A DNA stretch of 64,000 nt from Larix kaempferi (taxonomy: Eukaryota; Streptophyta; Pinopsida; Pinales; Pinaceae), in assembly GCA_027924585.1 (NCBI GenBank), contig BSBM01000047.1, positions 25,488,501-25,552,500 on the forward strand, read 5' to 3'. Shown here piece by piece: positions 46,165-58,854 of this stretch. A program made the position numbers and the translations under genes. The notes beneath the pieces were generated by a model that made no database searches, had not been told where the DNA came from, and saw only the letters and a program-made list of their open reading frames with translations. Numbering within the stretch: the first letter of the stretch is position 1; every line of letters begins with the position of its first letter.

Positions 46165-46870
46165 CTACTTCATAAGTTTACTTAGGGCTTCTGCAATAAG
46201 GAGAAAAAGAAAGGGGGAAAGTGGGAACCCTTGTCTCAATCCTCTTGTATAATGGAAGAATGAATATACGGAACCATTTATGAGGATTGCAAAGAAAGTT
46301 GAGTTTACACATCCCATTATCCAATTCACCAGATCCAAAGAGAAGCCAACTTCAATGAGTAGGAGTCTGAGAAAGGTCCAATTAACTCTGTCATAGGCCT
46401 TGGAAAGGTCCAATTTCAATGCCAAAAGGTCCTTCATTTTTTTTATTGATAGAGTGAATCGTTTCCTGTGCCAAGGATACAACATCATGTATTTGGCGGT
46501 TAAAGAGGAAACCAAACCGTTTTCCTAAGATGATATCGCTCAAGAGAGCCTTCATCCGAAGAGAAATAACTTTCGCTATTAGTTTATAAACCAGATTGCG
46601 GCACGAAATTGGTCTAAAATCAACAAAGGTTTGATCCTTCTGTTTTTTGGGGATAAGGGCTAGAAAAGTGGAATTGATAGCGCCCAGAACTTTCCCATAT
46701 TTTTGGGATTCCTGGACTACTAAAAATAAGTTAGATTTCATTAAGTCATAAAAACCTAGGAATAATTCCATGGTGAATCCATCAGGACCTGGACTCTTGC
46801 CTTTCTGTAAGGAAAATAAGGTAGATTTTAGTTCCTCCTCTAAGACTTCCTGCATTAAGGATTCATTCAT
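46165..46870 (-). pseudogene. LINE ORF2: RT N-terminal and palm part
   Basis: The first frame (46391-46870) has KGKSPGPDGFTMELFLGFYD, NSTFLALIPKKQKDQTFVDF and RPISCRNLVYKLIAKVIS. A frameshift near 46430 is followed by LLALKLDLSKAYDRVNWTFL (first catalytic Asp) and GLRQGFPLSPFLFLL at 46165-46515. These are the standard motifs of plant L1-type RT. A stop at 46165 precedes the FVDD segment. Confidence 0.92.
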
Positions 46871-47166
46871 TTCTCCTATAATGGATTTAGGAAAAAGTCT
46901 GAGGACTTGAAAATTTTCTTGAATGTGGCACCCCTCCTTTTTTTTAAAAAGCGAGCTGAAGAAAGAGACTCATGTCGCTGCTTTATCCCTGAATTTTGAT
47001 ACCACTATGCCCTCATCATTTTGGATTTCACTTATTGCATTTAAGTTGCGTCAATAGGAGGCATATCGGTGAAAAAACTTAGTGTTATTATCCCCTTCAG
47101 CAATCCAAACTTCTCTACTTTTTAGTCTCCATAAGGATTATTATTTTGCTAGGAGGTCCGATCTGG

Positions 47167-48168
47167 CTATTCAAGAGCCTTCAATTTTTCCATCTCTTCT
47201 GAGGAGAAAATTCCAAGGAGATTATTTTTGTAAAGGGAAGAGATGTCGGCCTCCACTTCTTTTAGTCGAGCTTGTTGAATTTTGTTATAATTGAGAGCCC
47301 ATTTCTTTGAAGCCTTTTTAGCTTTAGCTAAATTGTCCATTAATTGCTTCATACAGGTATCTTGGGTAGAGGGGTTTATAGGAACCCAAAGATCCTTTAT
47401 CAACTGCAAGTAACTTTCGTCTTTAAGCCATATTGGGTTGAAACAAAAGGGAGCTTTCAGCTTGTCATCCTTACGAATTGAAAGGAGGATGGGATGATGA
47501 TCAGAGAGACCTCCTTCCTCTACCCATGAAGAAATAAAGAGGTGACTGTCAAGGATATGATCTAAAACTAGAAATCTATCTAACCTTTTCGAGATTGCTT
47601 TGTCTCCGCTTCTTTTATTGCGCCGGGTAGGTTCGAGTTTACAAGGGGTGACATCAACAAGATTGTTGGCTTCAAATAGAGAAATGAAAAAATTACTTAA
47701 AGAATCATATCTTGCAAGATTTCCACAAATTTCTCTATCTGAAATAGTGAGGTTGAGATCTCCACCCAAGATTAAATTTTGATCCTCCAAAATTCCCAAA
47801 GAGGCCAAATTCTCCCAAAATACTCTTTGATTTATGAATGGTCCATAAACATTTAGAAGGGAGAAAGATAATCCTGTAACAGAGTCCTTTAAGGTTGTTT
47901 TTAAAACTGAGTCATAGCAGGAAGAAGAAACTTTTTCCAAAACTGGGATCCATCCAGTTAATAAACCCCTCGAGTGACTTTCTGCGTCCAAAGAATCAAA
48001 GGTCCAATCTTTTAGCCAGTGTCCGAGTAATTCTTGAGCCTTGGTGCCTTTTGTCATAGTTTCCTGGAGGAGGATTACTGATGGTTTCAGAGTTATTAGC
48101 AACCTTTTGAGGGAATTTTTCTTGGAGGGACCCTCTAACCCCCTACAATTGAAGGAGAGAAACAACAT
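47167..48168 (-). pseudogene. LINE ORF2: apurinic-type endonuclease domain
   Basis: The endonuclease nicks target DNA for priming. This 333-codon frame is open and carries the family residues in order: FLSFNCRGLEG (Asn), VILLQETM (Glu), LLNVYGPF (Tyr), LILGGDLNLTI (Asp, Asn), KRLDRFLV (Asp), LSDHHPILLS (Asp, His). The Met at 48168 is the likely ORF2 start, 43 bases after the ORF1 stop. A stop at 47167 separates it from RT. It is the best preserved part of this LINE. Confidence 0.9.
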
Positions 48169-48211
48169 TAAGGCACCCTGAGCTGGGCATTATCTTCTCT
48201 AAGGGCCCTAT

Positions 48212-49726
48212 TTATGGTGGATTGTTTGCATGCCTTAATCTCCAAAACTGCTTGTTTTTTGCCTTCGTCAACAAATTCTTCCTTCCCAAGGAAATTTTGG
48301 GAGCTAGGTCCATCTCCAGCCCACCGACTACCACTTCAACGTTTTTCTCCACTTTCCCTAAATTTTCCAGAGAGGCTGTTCTAGACCGGGTATTATAAAA
48401 CTTCGGAGGGATAAGTTTTGAGGAGGAAAGAGGTGTGGTAGAGGGAGGTATTTCCACAATCTTTTCCGGAGGAGAGGACGTTTGCGAGGATAATGTAAGG
48501 TTTTGGGGTGGAACAAGAGGGACTGATACTTCAGATAAAACGAAAACAGGAGGAACAGAAGGAGGAGAAAGAGGAAGTGATGTGTCAATCTTACCGGAAG
48601 GGGATGCCGAGCGATCAGGATCTTCTCCAAGCTTGTTCCCCATCATCTCTTCTTTTTCAGGCATTGTTGTACCCGTCTCAACTGCTCCAGGTTCCGGAGT
48701 TTCGCAGCCCGTACTTATACTGTTATGCCCAGTATGCACCGCCTTCTTAACCCAATTTTTTTTCCCTTTGAATGAATTAATAGGGGTTGGACAATCTTGA
48801 GCCAAATGGCCAACCTACCTGCACCCATAGCATTTGAATGGGATTTTCCAATAATCCAACCGTTGGTTCCAAATACTTCCAAAAATTTTGATTTTCAATT
48901 CTTCATAAAGACCTTCCCGCAAGTCTAACTCCACCAGAATTCTCACACACCGTCTGTCAACTTTGGACTCCCAATTCTCCTTCAAGGGAATGAAACGCCC
49001 CAGTTTTCCTCCAATGACTTCTAAGATTTGTTTTTGCCAAAACACCATCGGTATCCCAGGAAGGATAACCCATACCTACTAAACATTTTGGTGTTCTCTT
49101 CCGGCGTCAAAATCCACTTGCCATTCTTTTAAAATTAAGCCAAACAAACCCTAGTTCCAGCTTCGGTTTAAAAGACATTGCCTATCGAGTTCTGAGTGTA
49201 ATTTGAAAAGGATCCAGCCTCTTGAAAAAATGTGGAAGGTTGGCAGTTGTTCCAAAATGTTTCTCCAATTTGCATCCATCCAGGTCCTCGGGGCTGGTTC
49301 ACTGACGAGCTTACCACAAAATCTTCCAACTAGCGTTTATGAAAGGTTAAAAGGAACCTCTTCAATTCTGATTTCTTTACCGACCACCAGCAAGGCTACC
49401 ACCTATTTGGCATGAGCTGTTGTCTTACGATGTCCATCTTTCAGAATGAAGGGTTTTGAAGTACTATTACAATTATGGGAGAGCAAGGGTTTAGAGCCAT
49501 AATCATTAACAATTGAGGGCAAAAGCAGTTGTTCCATAACCTCAACTGTCTTTTCTGTTATGTTTTTAAAATCATCATTGACTAAAAAGATGTTACCATG
49601 TACAGGGGAGGATTTGTAATCCACTTTGTCTGGTTCCATTCTGTTGATTGCGGGGAGAAGGACAGAGGATGACACGGAACAAGGAGAAAAGAGGGGATAT
49701 GTGGAGTGGAGGGTGATGGTTGACAC
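48212..49726 (-). pseudogene. LINE ORF1: DUF4283 and zinc knuckle
   Basis: ORF1 proteins bind the element RNA. One minus-strand frame (49726 to 48212) contains a DUF4283-like region (VPFNLS, TWMDANWRNILEQLPTFHIF, then RGWILFKLH), a knuckle FKCYGCR, stop, VGHLAQDCP (C-x2-C-x4-H-x4-C with the stop inside), and a long Pro/Ser-rich tail ending RRHANNPP-like. At least four in-frame stops, at about 49400, 49335, 49080 and 48815, break it. The Met choice is uncertain: 49726 or the MEPDKVD Met near 49639. Confidence 0.8.
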
Positions 49727-49985
49727 GAGTCAAGGAGGAAGGTAGGGGCACGTGTTTGTGGAGAGAATAATGGGGGATGATACAGGAAGGGGAAAGGAGG
49801 GGAGACATGGAGAGCGTGGATGACTTAAGTCAAGGAGAAAGAGAAGGGATAAGGTTTTAAGGAAAGAGGATGGGGAAACATAAGGAAAAGATAAAAAACC
49901 CGTAAAAAAACCTTCGAACTTCGGACATAAATCTTTGCGCTTTGAATTGTTCCATAAAACTGAATTGTTCCCCCCCCAAAAAAAC

Positions 49986-50390
49986 CCCTATTTTATATAT
50001 ATATAATTAATTATTATTATTTAAAGAAATTAAATTATTTTTTATTTATATTTTCTTATTAATTTCATCATTGATATCTATTTTTAATACTCAACCATAT
50101 ATCTTTAAAACGAAATGAAAGTACACTAATCAAAATATCTATTAAAAACTTGTTTAAGAATTTATAAAAGGATTGTTTTCATTACGTACTAAGCTCTTTG
50201 CACAAAGTTCGATGTGGTACCATTCCCCCCAAAATATCACAGAATATTTTTTTATTTGTGTACTAAGAGTGTTCAATACTTAAAATGATTAACATGCATT
50301 TTCATTCATGGTAAGAAAGGTGTTATAAATCTACCTATTTATCATTTCATTTTTAACAAGTAAAAATAGCCGCAAAGCTTCTTATACCTG
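49986..50390. other. AT-rich flank of the LINE
   Basis: Low-complexity A/T DNA; no feature. A block at 50300-50350 ('cattttcattcatggtaaga') recurs at 55500 as a dispersed repeat. Confidence 0.5.
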
Positions 50391-50586
50391 CCCTTTGAAA
50401 ATAGTTTATAAGTAATTTAATTAATAATTGTATATAGTCCAAAAGTAAAAATTAAGATGGAAGTAGTTTAGTAATAATAGTTTAAAAATGTTTTAATATA
50501 TTAGCTTTCCATGCAGTATACTTGCCTTTTGAAAATAGTTTATAAATAATTTAATTAATAATTGTATATAGTCCAAAAGTAAAAGC
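50388..50586 (+). repeat. Partial tandem duplication, about 136-bp spacing
   Basis: 'ctttgaaaatagtttataa' plus about 40 following bases occur at 50390 and again at 50526, nearly identical. Confidence 0.8.
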
Positions 50587-50589
50587 ATT

Positions 50590-51545
50590 AATGGACGAGT
50601 GGTTAAGGCACATTAGTGTATTGGTTGATCAATGATTAAAGGGTTTGTGAGTTTGTGGATTAATCACGAGGGGATGTGTTGGTTAGTGGGGTTAACGGTG
50701 AACGACTTAGTTGTTGATGATGATGATGGTTAATGTTCGTTAAAACCTACTATGGTCGATCGGACCTTAAGAGAAAAGAAGGGAATTATTTGGTTTGCTT
50801 TAAAATTTTCTTCCTATGCTCAAAAAAACTTGAAGAGAAGCTTTCCTAGCTCACTATAGTTTTGGCAGGTTAGGAGGTTAGGAAGGTTTGTATTGTAGCA
50901 AATTTGATTATAGTATGGAGTGGTTTGGGTTAGGTTGGATTAATGATTTAAGAGATAATGGGTTAGGTATTAGGACCTTCATGGTAATGAGTTGGGTTAG
51001 TCGTTCATGTTTAACTTAAATTTAGAGGGTTAATGTGTTAGAGATTTAATGGCTTAGTGGTTAAATATGATGAATGAATTAGAGGGTTAGTAAGTTAAAG
51101 GTTAGAGGCCCTTGAGATAATGGATTAGCAATTAGAGATTAGGTGTTGGGCCTTATTGGGTTAGTGGATTAAAGGCTAAGGATTAGGGATTGAAAAGTTA
51201 AAATACTAAAAAGAAAATTATCGGTGAGTTAATTAATCAAAGTTAATGAATTAGAAGTTTAATAAATTAAAGGTTGAGAATTCTTATTATGTTTATTAGC
51301 ATTTTCATCACAAACCCTTATGACTAAAATTTCTACACTTATTAATGGATTAGCAATTAGAGATTATATGTTGGGCCTTATTGGGTTAGTGGATTAAAGG
51401 TTAAGGATTAGGGATTGAAAAGTTAAAATACTAAAAAAAATATCAAAGTTAATGAATTAGAAGTTTAATAAATTAAAGGTTGAGAATTCTTATTATGTTT
51501 ATTAGCATTTTCATCACAAACCCTCATGACTAAAATTTCTACACC
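50590..51545 (+). repeat. GTTA-rich low-complexity region with tandem duplication
   Basis: Long run of words such as 'gggttagtggattaaagg'. Within it, about 200-225 bp (starting 'aatggattagcaattagaga' at 51119) is repeated from about 51344, the second copy lacking some 25 bp. Confidence 0.8.
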
Positions 51546-51560
51546 TATAACAAATAAATG

Positions 51561-51563
<3 letters not shown>

Positions 51564-51593
<30 letters not shown>
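51564..51593. repeat. (AT)n microsatellite
   Basis: About 15 AT units. Confidence 0.9.
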
Positions 51594-51596
<3 letters not shown>

Positions 51597-52203
51597 TTAA
51601 AATCACCTTAGTTTTATAATATTCATATTTTTCTCATTACATTTTTTTAAAATGGTATATTTTTATGTAAATTTCATCATTTTATGATAAAATATGTTAT
51701 TTTTATCTTAAAAACTAATTTAATATATTATTTTAAAATTATATATTTAATTTATGAAAATAAAATTTAAATGTTTTTTATATCATTTATTAAAGATATA
51801 ATTAAAAAAAAGAAAAGTAATATAATCAATAAATATATTTTTAAAATAAAATTAAATAAATTTTTATATTAAATGTTATCATTCATTTGTTATGTGATCC
51901 ATAAAATTTACTAATTATAATCTATACCAATGACGTGAAAAATTCCAAGTATCTCAATTTACTTGATAAGTGAAAACAACTAACGTATTTTGATTCTTGT
52001 GCCATACTGTGAACTCATGTGATGTGAACGGGTAAGAAGTGGCATATAATGTTTTTCTGCAATTTAGCCACTATCTTTAGTTTTGGTTGCGAATGAATTA
52101 AATAATCCCAAAAACAAATCAAAATTAACTTACATCTCTTACACCAAACCCAACATACGTGAAACATTTTACCACGACCAACAAGATTCAATCTCAAAAA
52201 AAC

Positions 52204-52275
52204 GTGGAATCCCCACTCACATCATCCACGTGTGTATAAAAATGTGGAATCCCCACTCACATCATCCAGGTGTGT
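52204..52275 (+). repeat. 40-bp tandem duplication
   Basis: 'gtggaatccccactcacatc' with following 'atccacgtgtgta' is repeated once with a 40-bp period. Confidence 0.85.
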
Positions 52276-52834
52276 ATCCAACCTGGGATTAGGATAAGAT
52301 GGGTTTGCAAATACTATACATTCATTCGCATTTATTTGTTCACAAATAATATGTAAACCTGCAATTACAACCACGTCCAAATCTATCGAGTATGTTGGGA
52401 TTGGTAGAATATATTACATAATAAGCGAAATAAGCAGCAAAGTTGCTTAGTACCTGTCTCTTAAAAATAATTTGAAAATAATGAGAAAATAATGATCAGA
52501 GTAATTTGTAATCTATGAATATTTTACACTAAATTATTAGTGAAATCATTAAGCTAACATGTTTTGTATTATATATTTGATGCAATATATATAGTTATAT
52601 TGTTTCTTATAATATATTTGATATAGATATGGTTGTATTGTTTCTTATAATATATTTGATATATTCAATACAACCTCATCATGTTTATTAAGATAAATTA
52701 TTTTGTATTATGTTAAGAGTTAGTGGGTTAGTAGCATCAATCATGGATAACTATATTCCACCATGTAGTCTTACATGTTTGACTTAAATCAACCATAGTA
52801 GTTGGGGAGTTAATGGCATAGTAGTTGAAGCATA

Positions 52835-53710
52835 TTAGTATGTTGGTAGGTCTTAGTATGCAATGGTTGGGAATATTTTGGGTTAATGGTTAAAGAGATA
52901 ACAAACTAGATATTAGCGGTTCATGGTAATGGATTAGTGGTGAGATGAATATGTTAACATGTTTTTGTATTATATAGTTGTCAAAATAGATATAATTATA
53001 ATGCTTTTTATAATATATTTGATACACAACCATAAATATGTTTGTAAAGAAAGATTATTTTGTAATATAAATATTTAATTTTAAAAAAACTATATACTGA
53101 TTAGTAGAATAAACAAAATAACAAGTTTCATTTAGTGTTTTTTCCAAAAAACACCATTGTTAAAAAATTATAATGGTTAATCATAAATTAAATATCTATA
53201 AATATAGATTTTTAACTAAAATATAAATAGTTTATATTTTATATAAACTATTTATTGTTATATAAATAGTTTATGTTTTATATAAATTATTTTTTGTTAT
53301 ATAAATAGTGGGTCAATGATGAGGGTTTTAGTATGCAATGATTGGGGATATTTTGAGTTAATGGTTAAAGAGATAACAAGCTAGATATTAGGGGTTCATG
53401 GTAATGGGTTAGTGGTGAGATGAATATGCTAACATGTTTTGTATTATAAAGTTGTTAAAATAGATATAATTATAAAGTTTTTTAAATATATTTGATATAT
53501 TTAACACAACCATAAATATGTTTATAAGGAAATATTATTTTGTCATATAAATATTCAATTAAAAAAAACTATATATTGATTAATAGAATACACAAAATAA
53601 TAAGTTTCATTTAGTGTTTTTTCCAAAAAATCATTGTTAAAAAATTATAATTGTTCATCATAAATTAAATATCTATAAATATAGATTTTTAACTAAAACA
53701 TAAATAGTTT
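52835..53710 (+). repeat. About 390-bp direct repeat, two copies
   Basis: Segments 52835-53226 and 53316-53706 share order and most bases (for example 'tttagtgttttttccaaaaa'). They are separated by about 90 bp of ATA-rich DNA. No coding content. Confidence 0.8.
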
Positions 53711-53719
53711 ATACCCATA

Positions 53720-56700
53720 TCATTAATCTTTTATTTTGTTATATAATTTAATAAATTTACTTAAATTATATAACTTAAATCTTATTACATATACATATAT
53801 AAATTCTTACCAAAACTTAAAACAAATATCATTAAAAGTATTCATAAATTCAATAATAATAATAATAATATACTATACATTCAAATAACTTTATTTCTCA
53901 CATAATACTTTTAAACTGCAATCTATAATTATTGAAATAATAGATTTTAACAATCACAATTTTTACAATTAAAATTAAAATAAATTTCTTAAATTAAAAA
54001 TATTTTAATAATTAATAATTTTAATTATTTGAAAAATGATATAATACTTTTTAATTACAAATATTACAATTTATAATTTATAATTTATAATGGTTTATAT
54101 AATAAATTTATAAATAATTAAAATGATAAAATTTAAAAAGATAATATTTTGAAATTATAATTTATAATTTTTTAAACACTAAAATAAAATTTTAATGATT
54201 TACTATTTTTAAATTAAAAGGAAGTAAATATATATAATCTATAAACGTGATAACATAAATCTGATTTGTAAAGGCTATTTACGTAAGTAAATAAATTAAA
54301 CACGTGGCTTTCCTCATGATATAACTACACAAATAATCCACGCATCGATTTTTTCGGAATGTTTAAACTTAATCCACGCATCAGGCATCGATTTTTTTGG
54401 AAGGTTTAAATTTAATTTAATGAAATGTAATGTAATTATTAAATAAGAAAGATGGTTTAATTTAATTTAATTTAATGAAATGTAATGTAATGTTTAATTT
54501 AATAAATGATTGTGGTACAGTGAAATGACATATGATAGATGATATAGATGTTTTAATATTAAATAAGACATTCAAAATTATTAAATTATATTTTAAATAT
54601 TTTTTAATTAAAATTATTTAATTATATCATGTCAATGATATTAATGATAATAATTTATAAGACACTTGGCAATATAATGTATTTTTTATTTTTTATTATT
54701 TTTAATTGATTTTTTATATGTGATAATTTTATTGCACACCACATTAAATTAGTCAAATCATTAACATTAACCAATAAAAAAATAGAAAAATGTATTTTAA
54801 AAAATAAAAAAATATATTTTAAATTTTAAAAAATTTAAATTAATACAGAAATTTTACAAAACTTAAGTAAAACTTTAGAAAGAAAAAAAAAACTAATTAA
54901 AGTCAAAGCTTTTAGCATACCAAGTGATTGCTATATAACCTGCCGGAGGCAGGTATAATAAATAGAATGTACTCTTTATCACGTGAACGAAGTAGAAATG
55001 AGGACGCCGTTTCAATACTTTTGGTCCACAATAAGCAATATTCATTGTATTTCGTATTGTAGGTTTTGTACAGATTTGTATATTTTATTCCATTAAGATT
55101 TGCATATTTACTGGGTTACAGACATAAGACATAAGTACATGCTTATATACAACATTGATATGTGTCAAGGTAAGGTTTTTTTATTATTTTTATTATATTT
55201 AAATAATTTTTTTTATTTCTGACAATTCCTAATTAAACCAGGGAAAATTTGTAACATTGTAGATATTATCTAATAAGAAAACAACAAATATATATTTTAG
55301 AAATTTAGAAATTAATTTTTAATATTTAAATTATTCAATTTAATATATTATTTCCAAAAAACTTTAAAAAACTATAACAAAATTTGTTTTATTTTTAAAA
55401 ACAAATTTGGAATTTAATTAAAAGTTGAATATAATCGATTGCTATATACTCTGCGTTTGGCAAGTATAATAATATCAGTTCCATTTGATTAAAGTGCATT
55501 TTCATTCATGGTAGGAAAGGTGTTATCAATCTACCTATTTATCCTTTCATTTCATTTTCTTTCATTTGATTAATTTTTATAAAAAATATTAACATAAGGA
55601 ATTCCAAGCCTAAGCACTTTTCTAATTATAATTACACATAAATAAATATAATTATATTTAAACAATAAAACATTTAGATATAAGAAAAAAAAACACATTT
55701 TTCTCCTGGTTACTAGAGATAGTATTAGTTCCCTTCCAAGTGACATGCTCTAAGCAATGTTTTCTATATGTTGATTTAACAATTCATCTTATTTTTATGC
55801 CATTCCATTACTTACGAGGGCAATACCATTTCCCATCACTAATATTAAGAAGTTTAAGATTATTTATAGATTGTTTTTTATGATTGTTTGTATCTGCAAG
55901 ATAATTGCATTATCTATGTCAATATTTGCAATGAGAGCTAGGGATTTTCTCATAAAATTCTTCATATAAGCCAACTCGTTGCATGCACCAACTTTTAAGT
56001 TAGGTTTGTTGGGCATTGTTTTTTATTTCAACAATTAATCCCATACATTAATACAATAATAATACATTTCCAAGAAGTTTACATAAACAAAGAAGTTTAC
56101 ATACACATAATTTAAATGGTATTTACATATTTTAAATGTTTTTTTTATTATATAGAGAGTAATGAGTTTAACAATATAGTAAACGAAGCAAAATTTACCT
56201 AGAGTACTATGTCACATAATCTCAATTCCTTAGAAAAAAATAGGGTTTCTTTCACATGGTTGTTTTTTAAAACATAAGATAATTTTATTAAAAACATTGA
56301 AAGTATAAAATACTCATTAGCGGTAATTTGTTTAAAAACATTGAAAGTATAAAATACTCATTAGCGGTAATTTGTTTCCAAAAACATTGGTTACACATCA
56401 CTTCATCGATGTTTACTAGCCATATTTTACGGCTTGAAAATCACATTTAATATCAATTAATTAACTTTTTTAATGTTAGTTAACCATCAATAGAACGCAA
56501 GACAAAAAATGACAAATTACACAAATTTTAACTGATTTTCATCATTCAAATCATTTTTTTCAACAAACGTCGATTCAAATGTCAAATTTCAACCCCAAAT
56601 GTAGTAGTGATACAACCATATGGTCATAATCATTTGAAAGTACAAAAAAATGTCAATGACCGTCATGTTTTAGCTCATTATGTCCTTTGTGGTCTCTCCA

Positions 56701-56990
56701 AGTTTTGCTATCTGAAATGTCCTCGAAAAAAGTTATAATGAAAATTCCAAGATGACTTGTTTTGGAAGTGTCCAAGCTCTGATATCAAATGTTATGAACC
56801 AACTCCTTAAAATCAAAATAAGAGACAAGAATAAACACCATGTACATAAATGTAAAAGTAGAGCACAACTCCAAAATAGATAAGAAAGATAAGTTACACA
56901 ATAGCTCCTTAAAGAATAGGAGGTCCTTCTCCAAATACCCAAGTTCACATTCACATAATCATTTCATGTGTCTCTTAGCAATGACCACAT
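53720..56990. other. AT-rich intergenic DNA
   Basis: No coding similarity recognised. Short duplicated blocks occur near 54360-54480 and 56290-56385. Confidence 0.5.
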
Positions 56991-56998
56991 TACTTTTG

Positions 56999-57020
56999 TA
57001 TATATATATATATATATATA
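56999..57020. repeat. (TA)n microsatellite
   Basis: About 11 TA units. Confidence 0.9.
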
Positions 57021-57774
57021 TCCACTCATTGCACATGAGGCCCTTTCATTTGTCCTACCCTATTACATATACATTTGACCTCATATATGGTCCCCTTGGG
57101 GTCATATCATATAGATTTAACCCCATATATTACCCCCCTTGGGTCATATCACCTACAAATACATCTTAACTCTATTGCTTAGTATATCGGATACCACTAT
57201 ATTCCATATTCTAGATAACAATGTAATCTCATATTAATTCCATATATATTCCTCTTAACTCTTATATATCTGTTCACTTTAGTATTTTTTCTTCAACTCG
57301 ATTTTTTGATTTTTTTTCCTTGAGTTTTCCTCAATTTGCAACGAACTTAATATTTTCAATGGACAATTGTGAATAAAGAATGGCCAAAGGCTAGTTATGG
57401 TCAAAGACATTAAGTTTAAAGAAAATATGAAAAAATGTGGATAGATGGCCAAAAGTTGAATCATAGTTGGTTTGGTAAAAGTGTGTCCAAGGGCTAGATT
57501 AGAAGGTAACTCTAATACCAAATGAAATGAAAAATGTTAATTTATGATTCAATATCAACAAAGTACTTTTACTGAATACCCATTGTAGAAATGATTAGAA
57601 ATGATAGTGGGTTAAAATCCATATAGAACAAGTATTTAATAATTGAATAATGAATAATATGGATGAAATTGATACAGTGCCATGTAATATTGTACTTTAG
57701 CATTGACTAGTCATAATGGTTGGTAGCTCAGATATTTTAGCTATCATGTGTCACTTCATTATTATTATTATTAT

Positions 57775-57975
57775 ATATATTCCAAGGAAAATTCTCATGG
57801 AAAACCCTCTGAGTATTTCCCTATGATTCATGGATGGTAAATGGGGTAAACCATTGGCCCTATTTATGGAACCTAACCCCAAGGGGATCAAGAGAATCAA
57901 ACCCATGACCTCCTTGACTTTAGGGGGATAGATCTCACGTCTAGCTCATGACCACTTGAGCTAACCCTTGAAGAT
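57775..57975 (-). mobile_element. tRNA-derived SINE
   Basis: On the minus strand the 5' end carries a polymerase III A box, TAGCTCAAGTGG, and about 45 bases later a B box, GGTTTGATTCT, matching nine of eleven consensus positions. The tRNA-like head is followed by about 110 bp of unrelated body and an AT-rich tail (ATAATAATAATAATG). Total length is about 200 bp, typical of plant SINEs. No clear target duplication was found. Confidence 0.65.
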
Positions 57976-58088
57976 TAAAAAAAATTGGACTATTTCTTAA
58001 TTTGTGCACATCATCCTTGTGGTGTCCTTATGCAAGAGCTATGCTAATATTGTATATATTTTTTCAATTTTATTGAATGTATCCTTTT

Positions 58089-58111
58089 ATATATATATAT
58101 ATATATATATA
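58089..58111. repeat. (AT)n microsatellite
   Basis: About 11 AT units. Confidence 0.85.
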
Positions 58112-58854
58112 ATATAAAACTAACATCTTCTTTAAGTTCCTCTTATAACATCCATCCCAGCTATCATGGCCTTCAACATATATGTAATTTCATTTACATA
58201 CAATTCCTCTAAGTTTTCCTTGACACAATACTAATATTCCTACTCCCCTTTTGTGTGATATATACTTGTTGTTCTGTTGTGTAGTTTTTCATTTGATAGT
58301 AATGATTTCTTTATGTTGGAATTGTTTTCCTTCCATAACAATTCTACCCAATAAGAGTTATTTTATGGAATTGTCCTTCGCATTCACATGCATCTATAAC
58401 AATTTACTATGATACCAAACAAGTGCAACCCAAACACACATGGAATCTACATGGTCGCATTCTATTCTTAAAACACCCACCAATTAAATAGGGCATGCAC
58501 ACGCAACATGTAATGAAATAAGAAAACACACATAAAATCGCAAGGAATACAACAACTTACACAATGATTGTAAACAATTTGAATTATTTGTAATGATGGA
58601 GGGAACTATGTAACTACAACAGGTTATAATTGTGATGGTGTGAATTTAACATATACTTGTTAAATCAATTGTGACCATGCTTACACTCGAATGGTGTTAG
58701 TTATGTGAGATATTGAAAAAAAAGTTATAGCTATGTTAATAATGTAAGTAGTCCATTTTGCTAATATTTTATATGTATGATAGTGAAGTATATATGATTA
58801 ATATAGTCTTATTTTTTACATTCAATTGTGCTTGATTAATTTAGTAATTCTTCT

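Larger units (their letters stand above)
40118..49985 (-). mobile_element. Near full-length LINE, host of two nested insertions
   Basis: Minus-strand order is ORF1 (DUF4283 plus zinc knuckle), ORF2 with endonuclease, RT, zf-RVT and RNase H, a 3' UTR, and a (TA)n run at 40118-40158 where the tail should be. After removal of the gypsy (3275 bp) and MITE (287 bp) insertions about 6.3 kb remain, a normal plant L1-type length. Rejoining across each insertion restores the RNase H reading order. Neither extreme end is proven: I found no target duplication, since both flanks are TA-rich. The smaller LINE at 10.7 kb also ends in TA repeats. Confidence 0.85.

Noticed and set aside
48358-48800. Plus- and minus-strand frames over LINE ORF1
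   Set aside because: Shadows of the Pro/Ser-rich ORF1 tail.
50590-51545. Interstitial telomere-like array
   Set aside because: Words such as GGGTTAG occur, but the TTTAGGG heptamer is not tandemly repeated.
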